Shown: positions 7,579 through 13,900 of the stretch, piece by piece
Layout: the number at the start of each line of letters is the position of its first letter
Position numbering within the stretch: the first letter of the stretch is position 1
Assembly: GCA_002473085.1 (NCBI GenBank)
Contig: DKTP01000108.1
Coordinates: 1-14,910, forward strand
Source: Anaerolineales bacterium UBA7227
GTDB taxonomy: Bacteria > Chloroflexota > Anaerolineae > Anaerolineales > Villigracilaceae
DNA length: 14,910 bases
Direction: 5' to 3'
Position numbers and translations under genes: made by a program
Notes under the pieces: model-generated
Seen by the model: the letters and a program-made list of their open reading frames with translations, nothing else
What the model was told of the DNA's origin: nothing
Database searches by the model: none

Positions 7579-7606
7579 ATTATAATCGGCTTGTTTTTCT
7601 TGTCAA
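7579..7606 (-). promoter_or_regulatory. Sigma-70-type promoter of tRNA-Leu
   Basis: On the minus strand a perfect TTGACA (7606-7601) and a perfect TATAAT (7584-7579) are 16 bp apart. The expected transcription start falls a few bases before the tRNA 5' end at 7565. This is the best promoter in the window. An overlapping TATAAT is also present on the plus strand (7581-7586), facing plsX. Confidence 0.82.
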
Positions 7607-7670
7607 GCAAAATTAATGACGCGGTTTCCGCGCGGCGAGAAAACAGACTTCCAACACCGAGGAGAATGAC

Positions 7671-8684
7671 ATGACCCGCATTGTTGTTGACGCCATGGGA
7701 AGCGACGAACATCCGCGTCCCGACGTGGAGGGCGCGGTGCAGGCCGCGCGCGAATTCGGCGTGGAAATCGTCCTCGTCGGGGACGAGGCGCAGATTCGAC
7801 CCGCGCTGGCCGCGGCCAACCCGGGCAGTCTGCCCATCCGCATCGTCCACGCGCCCGAAATATTGACGATGGAAGACAAGGGCGAGGACCTCGCCTTCAA
7901 GGCGCGTCACAAGGACGCGAAAAATTCGATGGCGGTCGGCATAGACCTGGTCAAGCGCGGCGAAGCGGACGCGTTCGTCACGGCGGGCAACACCGGCGCG
8001 GGGATGGTCACCGCGCTCTTCCGCCTCGGACGCATCCGCGGCGTGGAACGTCCCGCGCTGGCGCCCATCTTCCCCACCGCCACCGGGACCTGCATCGTCC
8101 TGGACATCGGCGCCAACCCCGATTGCGAACCGATTCACCTTTTGCAGTTTGGGATCATGGGAAGTATCTACGCCGAGAAAGTGCGCGGCGTGAAAAATCC
8201 GCGCGTCGGGCTGGTCTCGAACGGAGAAGAAGAAGGCAAGGGCAACCGCCTCGTCCGGGAAGCGACGCCGCTGTTCAAAGCCTCGAAACTGAACTACTAC
8301 GGCAACGTGGAGGGCAAGGAAGTCATCGGCGGAAACGTGGACGTGGCGGTCACCGACGGATTTGTGGGCAACGTCATGCTCAAGACCTCGGAGGCGGTAG
8401 CCAAACTCATCGTGGACAAGATCAAGGACGCCATCAGAAGCGGAGGCCCGCTGGCGCTCCTCGGCGGGGCGCTCGTCAAACCCGCGCTCGGGAAGATCAA
8501 GAAACTGCTCGATCCCAGCGACCAGGGCGCGGCGCCGCTCCTCGGCGTGAACGGACTGGTCTTCATCGGTCACGGCCGCTCGGACGCCACCGCCATCAAA
8601 AGCGCCGTCCGCGTGGCGAAACACGCCGTCGAGACGAAGGTGTTGGACGCCATGAAGTCGGCCATCGAAGAAAGCCTGAAATAG
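7671..8684 (+). CDS. plsX: Phosphate acyltransferase PlsX
   Basis: 337 residues. PlsX transfers acyl groups from acyl-ACP to phosphate, making acyl-phosphate for PlsY in phosphatidate synthesis. It is a peripheral membrane enzyme. Motifs: VDAMGSDEHP (6-15; the family norm is VDAMGGDxAP), EILTMEDKGEDLAFKARHK (63-81), SMAVGIDLVKRGEADAFVTAGNTGA (86-110), RPALAPIFPT (127-136), LDIGANPDCEPIHLLQFGIMG (144-164), VGLVSNGEEEGKGN (179-192), NYYGNVEGKEVIGGNVDVAVTDGFVGNVMLK (208-238) and the C-terminal GLVFIGHGRSDATAI (295-309). GAGGAG precedes the ATG. It is divergent from the tRNA-Leu gene and not in the common plsX-fabD cluster. Confidence 0.97.
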   Translation: MTRIVVDAMGSDEHPRPDVEGAVQAAREFGVEIVLVGDEAQIRPALAAANPGSLPIRIVHAPEILTMEDKGEDLAFKARHKDAKNSMAVGIDLVKRGEADAFVTAGNTGAGMVTALFRLGRIRGVERPALAPIFPTATGTCIVLDIGANPDCEPIHLLQFGIMGSIYAEKVRGVKNPRVGLVSNGEEEGKGNRLVREATPLFKASKLNYYGNVEGKEVIGGNVDVAVTDGFVGNVMLKTSEAVAKLIVDKIKDAIRSGGPLALLGGALVKPALGKIKKLLDPSDQGAAPLLGVNGLVFIGHGRSDATAIKSAVRVAKHAVETKVLDAMKSAIEESLK

Positions 8685-8686
8685 AA

Positions 8687-8868
8687 GGAATCCGAAAGTT
8701 CTACTTTCGGAACTTCACCGCAAAGCCAGAGCCAACGGGGAATCCGAAAGTTCTACTTTCGGAACTTCACCGCAAAGCCAGAGCCAACGGGGAATCCGAA
8801 AGTTCTACTTTCGGAACTTCACCGCAAAGACAGAGCCAACGGGGAATCCGAAAGTTCTACTTTCGGAT
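8687..8868. repeat. 52-bp tandem repeat array with internal hairpins (3.5 copies)
   Basis: Copies start at 8687, 8739 and 8791, with a partial copy at 8843, at an exact 52-bp period. Copies 1 and 2 agree at every base I compared; copy 3 differs by one base (AAAGACAG instead of AAAGCCAG). Each copy carries the perfect inverted repeat TCCGAAAG-TTCTA-CTTTCGGA (8-bp stem, 5-nt loop; first at 8691-8711, last at 8847-8867), followed by an AACTTCACCGCAAAG... linker. The array begins 3 bases after the plsX stop and ends 30 bases before the next gene. As 52 is not a multiple of 3, it is not a coding repeat. No T-run follows the stems. Confidence 0.97.
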
Positions 8869-8898
8869 CTTCCTCAAATTCCCAACCCAAAGGTTTCA

Positions 8899-9615
8899 AT
8901 GAAAATCATCAAAAACGAAAAACTCATCAAACGCAACGCGAAGATCGGACAGTACGCCTCGTTCGCGGGAATCATCGCCATCGTCGGCGTCTCATTTTTC
9001 CTGATCCAGTCCATAGGCAATCCCGAAAGCGCCACCGACAACACCACATGGATCATGTTCATCGTCCTGATCGTCAGCATGATCATCTCGCAGGTGAGCA
9101 TGTACTTCGGCACGCGCTGGGGACGCCGTCCCGACGAAGCCATTGACAAAGCCCTCAAGGGCCTGCCCGGCGACTACACAACCTATCATTACTCCTCGCC
9201 CGTGCCGCACCTGCTCGTCGGCCCGGCGGGCATCTGGCTGCTCCTGCCCTATTTTCTGCGGGGCAACATCACTTACAAAAAGAACCGCTGGCGCGTGGGC
9301 GGCGGCGGGTTCGCGCAAAGTTACCTGCGAATCTTCGGACAGGAATCCGTCGGCCGCCCCGATCTCGAAGTCGGCGCGCAAGCCAACGCGCTGGAGAAAC
9401 GCTTCAAGAAAAAATTCGCGGAGGGCGCGCCGATCCCGCCCATCCAGGCCGCGCTCGTCTTTCTGGACGACCAGGCGAACGTCCTCGCCGACGACGCGCC
9501 CCTGCCGACCATCCCGATCAAAAAACTGAAGGACCTGCTCCGCAAAACCGCGAAAGAATCCCCCCTCGCCGCGGACGACCTGGCCCGCGTCAAAGCCGCG
9601 CTGGCGGACGATTAA
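8899..9615 (+). CDS. Membrane protein with a degenerate NERD-like domain
   Basis: 238 residues, no firm family assignment. Two likely membrane helices (about 18-38 and 50-70) follow a Lys-rich N-terminus. After them comes a soluble region whose order resembles NERD (nuclease-related) domains: PVPHLLVGPAGIWLLLP (101-117) in place of the DHVLVGPxGVFVIETK strand pair, then NITYKKNRWR (123-132), a region rich in Gly/Arg, EVGAQANALEKRFKKKF (157-173) resembling the NPxxQ helix, and PPIQAALVFLDD (180-191) like the final strands. The catalytic-type Lys of NERD (in ETK) is absent, replaced by LLPYFLRG, so nuclease activity is doubtful. A helical tail (206-238) is rich in Lys and Asp. AAAGG lies 6 bases before ATG 8899. 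It probably follows plsX on the same strand through the repeat array. Confidence 0.82.
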   Translation: MKIIKNEKLIKRNAKIGQYASFAGIIAIVGVSFFLIQSIGNPESATDNTTWIMFIVLIVSMIISQVSMYFGTRWGRRPDEAIDKALKGLPGDYTTYHYSSPVPHLLVGPAGIWLLLPYFLRGNITYKKNRWRVGGGGFAQSYLRIFGQESVGRPDLEVGAQANALEKRFKKKFAEGAPIPPIQAALVFLDDQANVLADDAPLPTIPIKKLKDLLRKTAKESPLAADDLARVKAALADD

Positions 9616-9621
9616 ACAGCA

Positions 9622-9642
9622 GAGCGGGACGACATCCCGCTC
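9622..9642. other. Perfect hairpin without T-run
   Basis: GAGCGGGA (9622-9629) pairs with TCCCGCTC (9635-9642) across a 5-nt loop, starting 7 bases after a stop codon. No T-tract follows. It may aid termination on either strand or protect the 3' end of the mRNA. Confidence 0.5.
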
Positions 9643-9663
9643 CACGCTTCCTCCCCGACTTTC

Positions 9664-9695
9664 AGCCTGCTCCTGTTTCGAGCGGGCTATTTTTT
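9664..9695 (+). terminator. Rho-independent terminator
   Basis: A 9-bp stem with one G-U pair (9664-9672 with 9680-9688, arm AGCCTGCTC against GAGCGGGCT) and a 7-nt loop is followed by ATTTTTT. It ends the plus-strand unit (plsX / NERD-like gene). The stop codon of the convergent minus-strand gene (9687-9689) lies inside it. Confidence 0.8.
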
Positions 9696-10016
9696 CACTT
9701 CAAAGTTGAACGGCAGCGGATGGCAATGCCCGCACCCGACCTGCGGCTCGGCGACGGCACCCCCGCTCTTCTCGCACCACGCGCTGACCTGAACCTGTCG
9801 GCGGAATCCCGCCCGCAGGGGACGCGTCACGCGCGGCCGCAGGCGCATGAACTCGCAGGCGTTGGCGCGCCGAATCGAAGGTACGGGACAGCCGCGGCAC
9901 AGCGACGCGTCCCACGTCAAGCCCGCCGCGCCGAGCAGGCGGCATTCCTCGCGGTTGCGGCCGCGCAGATAGTCGCCGTAGAAATATTCACATTCCACAC
10001 CGAAGGGATTTTTCAT
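9687..10016 (-). CDS. Small cysteine-rich protein coupled to efp, function unknown
   Basis: 109 residues, not recognised. Eight cysteines at 9, 25, 40, 43, 54, 81, 95 and 98, including C40-RG-C43 and C95-GH-C98-H, suggest a bound metal: zinc, or an Fe-S cluster for the N-terminal five (C-x15-C-x14-C-x2-C-x10-C). The N-terminus MKNPFGVECEYFYGDYLRGR is acidic/aromatic, and the middle (RLRPRVTRPLRAGFRRQ) is strongly basic, which could contact nucleic acid. No signal peptide or membrane helix is seen. The start is placed at 10016 because its ATG overlaps the efp stop as TGATG, a common coupling arrangement; the frame is open further upstream, but that part lies within efp. Chance coding is possible, but the coupling and cysteine pairs argue for a real gene. 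Confidence 0.72.
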   Translation of the reverse strand: MKNPFGVECEYFYGDYLRGRNREECRLLGAAGLTWDASLCRGCPVPSIRRANACEFMRLRPRVTRPLRAGFRRQVQVSAWCEKSGGAVAEPQVGCGHCHPLPFNFEVKK

Positions 10017-10573
10017 CACACCCTGGTAACGTAATCGCCCGTGCGCGTGTCCACGCGGATGCGGTCGCCCACGTTGACAAAGTTCGGGCATTGGACGGTC
10101 AGCCCGGTCTCGGTTTTGACCTTTTTGGTGACGCCCGTGGCCGTGTCGCCGCGGATCGCCATCTCGGCCTCGACGACTTCCATTTCCACCGAGGTGGGAA
10201 GTTCGATGTCGAGCGGCTTGCCTTTGTAGAAGGTCAGTTTGGCTTCCATGCCCGGCATCAAATAGAGGGCGGTTTCGCCGAGCATGTCTTTTTCGAGGGC
10301 GGGCTGGTCGAAGGTTTCGTTGTCCATGAAGTGGAACAATTCCCCGTCGCTGTAGAGATAGGAGACGTTGTGGAAGTCGAGGCGCACGTCCTGTACGCTT
10401 TGCCCCGAGGAGAAGGTGCGCTCGATGTTCGCGCCCGTGATCATGTTCCGCGCCTTGATGCGGATGGAGGCGTTGCCGCGTCCTGTTTTGTTGTGGCTGT
10501 AGTCCAGCACTTTGTAGAGCGTGCCGTCCAGTTCGAAGGTCACGCCTTTGCGGAGTTCGTTGACGTCAATCAT
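10016..10573 (-). CDS. efp: Translation elongation factor P
   Basis: 185 residues, full length. EF-P binds between the P and E sites of stalled ribosomes and promotes peptide-bond formation at polyproline. The N-terminal KOW-like domain (MIDVNELRKGVTFELDG to about 65) is followed by two OB domains (about 66-128 and 129-185). The C-terminus VQCPNFVNVGDRIRVDTRTGDYVTR is the EF-P signature. The loop tip reads HNKTGRGNAS with Arg32 where Escherichia coli has the modified Lys34; Thermus thermophilus EF-P has Arg at this place too. No modification gene (epmA, earP, ymfI) is nearby. AGGAAAG lies at good spacing before ATG 10573. It is the first gene of a two-gene unit with the Cys-rich protein. Confidence 0.98.
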   Translation of the reverse strand: MIDVNELRKGVTFELDGTLYKVLDYSHNKTGRGNASIRIKARNMITGANIERTFSSGQSVQDVRLDFHNVSYLYSDGELFHFMDNETFDQPALEKDMLGETALYLMPGMEAKLTFYKGKPLDIELPTSVEMEVVEAEMAIRGDTATGVTKKVKTETGLTVQCPNFVNVGDRIRVDTRTGDYVTRV

Positions 10574-10614
10574 TCGTACGCTTTCCTTGTGGTAGGGTTG
10601 GTTTTAACGGCGGG

Positions 10615-10620
10615 ATTATA
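10615..10620 (-). promoter_or_regulatory. Probable -10 element of efp
   Basis: Perfect TATAAT on the minus strand, about 42 bases upstream of the efp ATG. No good -35 is seen at 17 bp (GCGCAA). Confidence 0.5.
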
Positions 10621-10731
10621 CCGCACTCGGCCCGGAATTGCGCTCGTTTAACGCGCGGCCGATCGTCCGCGGTTGATTGTCGAGCGCCACGTTCCCGAGC
10701 GGAAACGAAGAGAAGACTGATCAATGAAGCA

Positions 10732-10768
10732 AACCGGCTGACTTTGATAGTCAGCCGGTTCTATTTTT
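10732..10768 (+). terminator. Orphan rho-independent terminator
   Basis: A 12-bp perfect stem (10732-10743 with 10749-10760, arm AACCGGCTGACT), 5-nt loop, then CTATTTTT. By its T-run it acts on the plus strand, yet no plus-strand gene lies within the preceding 1.1 kb (the last ends at 9615, with its own terminator). The minus side lacks a T-run. Confidence 0.85.
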
Positions 10769-10967
10769 AAGGCGGCGCTTCTCGATCTCAAACGGGCAAA
10801 CCGCCTACTCTACTAAAAATTCGATTGTAAGGAAGTTGAAAACTCAATTCGCTGGACGAATTCTGATTTTAGATTAAGATATGAAAACCGCACTTAATTT
10901 ATCTATTTTATCCTCGATGATTCCAATAACCGAGCGTTGTCAAACGACAAGAAAAGGAGAGCGCATT

Positions 10968-13900
10968 ATGTTTCGTTCACGATTTCGCACTTTTGTTCTT
11001 TTGAGTTTAACGACCATCTTGAGTTTGACCTTACCGTGGGCGGGCGGTGTCCAGCCTGCGCGCGCGGCGGGCGTCATTGTGGTAGACAGCGCCGACGATA
11101 GCGTTACCGCCGACGGCGCCTGCACGTTGCGCGAAGCCATCATCAACGCCAACAATGACAATCAATCTGGCTCAATTGATTGCGCCGCTGGCTCTGGCGC
11201 GGATGTAATCACCTTTGCTGGAAATTACACCATCACGCTGGTCGGCAGTCAACTGCCTGCGGTGACTTCGCAAATCACCATCACGGGCAACGGTGCAGCG
11301 AATACTATCGTGCAGGCGGACGCTGCGCCCAACACCGCCACCTACCGCGTCTTTGAAGTCAGCGCCGCAGGCAACCTGACGCTCGACGGGCTGACCGTGC
11401 AGCACGGGCGCTGTAATGGCTCTTGCGCCACAAATACAACTGACGGCGGCGGCATCCTCAACATTGGTGGTACAGTGACCGTCACGAACAGCGCTCTTTC
11501 GGGCAACAGCGCGGACGACGGCGGCGGCGGCATCTACAGCAATAATTACAGCACAGTGACCGTCATAAACAGCGCCCTTTCGAACAACAGCGCAGGGTAT
11601 GGCGGCGGCATCTACAGCAATAATTACAGCACAGTGACCGTCACAAACAGCGCTCTTTCGGGCAACAGCGCGACCTACAGCAACGGCGGCGGCATCTTTA
11701 ACTATTATCAAAGTACGTTGACCGTCACGAACAGCACGCTCTCGGGCAACAGCGCGACCTACAGCAACGGCGGCGGTATCCACAATGCTTATAGCGGCAC
11801 GTTGACCGTCACGAACAGCACGCTTTCGGGCAACAGCGCCAACAACTTCGGCAGCGGCATCTATAACAATCTTCTAGCCACAATGAACTACAGCAACACC
11901 ATCATCGCCAATAGCGCTGGCGGAGATTGCTTTAACGGCGGCACAATTGGCGCCAACGTCAACAATCTGGTGGAAAATGGAAGTTGTTCGCCAACCTTTA
12001 GCGGCGACCCCAATCTGGGTCCATTGCAAGACAACGGCGGTCCCACCCAAACGCACGCGTTGCTGGATGGCTCCGCCGCGATTGACGCGGGGAATGCGGC
12101 TGTCTGCGCCGCCGCGCCTGTCAACAACCTTGATCAGCGCGGCGTTGCGCGTCCGCAAGGCGCCGCATGCGACATCGGCGCCTATGAGTACGTCGACATT
12201 ACGCCGCCAGTCGTGATGTCCATCACGCGCGCCAATACAAATCCGACTAACGCCGCCAGCGTGGACTTCACCGTGACCTTCTCGGAATCTGTAACCGGCG
12301 TGGACGCGGGCGACTTTGAATTGACGACCAGCGGCGTAACAGGCGCGTCCATTACCAGCGTCAGCGGCTCAGGCGCGGCGTACACCGTGACGGTCAACAC
12401 CGGAACGGGCAACGGAACCATCCGCCTCGACGTCTCTGCTTCTTCTGATATTAAAGACCTGGCAAACAACGCGCTGAGCGGCTTGCCCTACACCGGCGGC
12501 GAAGAATACACCATTGACAAAACCGCACCGACTGTGACCTCCATTTTGCGCGCCGACGCCAACCCAACCAGCGCCGCCAGCGTGGACTTCACCGTGACCT
12601 TCTCCGAAGCCGTGACCAACGTGGACGTCAGCGACTTCGCTCTAACCGCCACCGGCAGTATTTCTGGCGCATCCATTGCCAGCGTCAGCGGCTCAGGAGC
12701 GACGTACACCGTCACGGTCAACACAGGAACGGGCGACGGAACCATCCGCCTCAACGTCTCTGCTTCTTCTGATATTAAAGACCTGGCAAACAACGCGCTG
12801 AGCGGACTGCCCTACACCAGCGGGCAGGAATATACGGTTGATAAAAATCCGACCGTAACATCCATTCTACGCGCCGACGCCAACCCGACCAACGCCCTCA
12901 GCGTGGACTTTTCGGTCACCTTTTCTGAAGATGTCGTCAACGTGGACGCGGGCGACTTTGATCTGACCACCACAGGCGTTCCAGGCGCCTCGGTGTATGG
13001 AATCAGCGGCTCAGGCAACGCTTACACTGTGACGGTGGACGCAGTCTTAGGCAGCGGGACTATTCGTCTCGACGTTAGCGCCTCATCGGATATCAAAGAT
13101 TCCTCTGGCAACGACTTGGATGGCTTGCCCTACGAAGATGGCGAAGTCTATACGGTTGACAAAACCGCGCCGACTGTGACCTCCATTTTGCGCGCCGACG
13201 CCAACCCCACCAATGCCGCCAGCGTGAACTTCACCGTCACCTTCTCTGAAGCCGTGACCGGCGTGGACGCGGGCGACTTTGATTTGACGACTACCGGCGT
13301 AACGGGCGCATCTGTTGCCAGCGTCAGCGGCTCGGGCGCGGCGTACACCGTGACGGTCAACACCGGAACGGGCAACGGGACTATTCGTCTCGACGTTAGC
13401 GCCTCATCGGATATCAAAGATTCCTCTGGCAACGGACTGGATGGCTTGCCCTACGAAGGCGGCGAAATATATGCGGTCGTCAAATTCAACCATTGCTACG
13501 TGGACATCAACGCCAACGGTTTGAACAACGGCTCCTCATGGGACGACGCCTACAGCGACCTGCAATCCGCGCTGGCGGAAAACGCCTGCACCGAAATCTG
13601 GGTCGCGGCGGGGACGTACTATCCCACCAGCGGCAACGACCGCGCGATTAGTTTTGAACTCAGAAGCGGCGTGGAAATCTACGGCGGCTTTGCGGGGACG
13701 GAAACGCAGCGCTCCGGGCGCGACGTTGACGCCAACGCCACCATCCTGAGCGGCGATATCGGAACGCAGGGCGACAAGGGCGACAACAGCTACCACGTCG
13801 TCTATGCCAACAACGTGAACAACACCGCCGTGCTGGATGGATTTACTGTCACAGGCGGAAACGCAAATGGAGGCTGGAGTAATAACAACGGCGGCGGGAT

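Larger units (their letters stand above)
10574..10967. other. Gene-free region between efp and the surface-protein gene
   Basis: No convincing reading frame in 394 bp. It holds the efp control signals (10581-10620, minus), an unassigned GC-rich stretch (10621-10731), an orphan plus-strand terminator (10732-10768) and then a clearly AT-rich stretch (about 10770-10950) that must carry the promoter of the next gene. In that stretch TAAGAT at 10874-10879 with CTGGAC 17 bp upstream is a weak candidate. A small inverted repeat TTGTC-AAAC-GACAA (10937-10950) lies just before the ribosome binding site. Confidence 0.7.

Noticed and set aside
8687..8868. CRISPR-like array
   Set aside because: The 52-bp units are continuous and almost identical with no variable spacers, and no cas genes are present.
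8123..8902. Plus-strand frame overlapping plsX and running through the 52-bp repeats
   Set aside because: It is out of frame with plsX and Arg-rich, and it changes peptide with each repeat copy because 52 is not divisible by 3.
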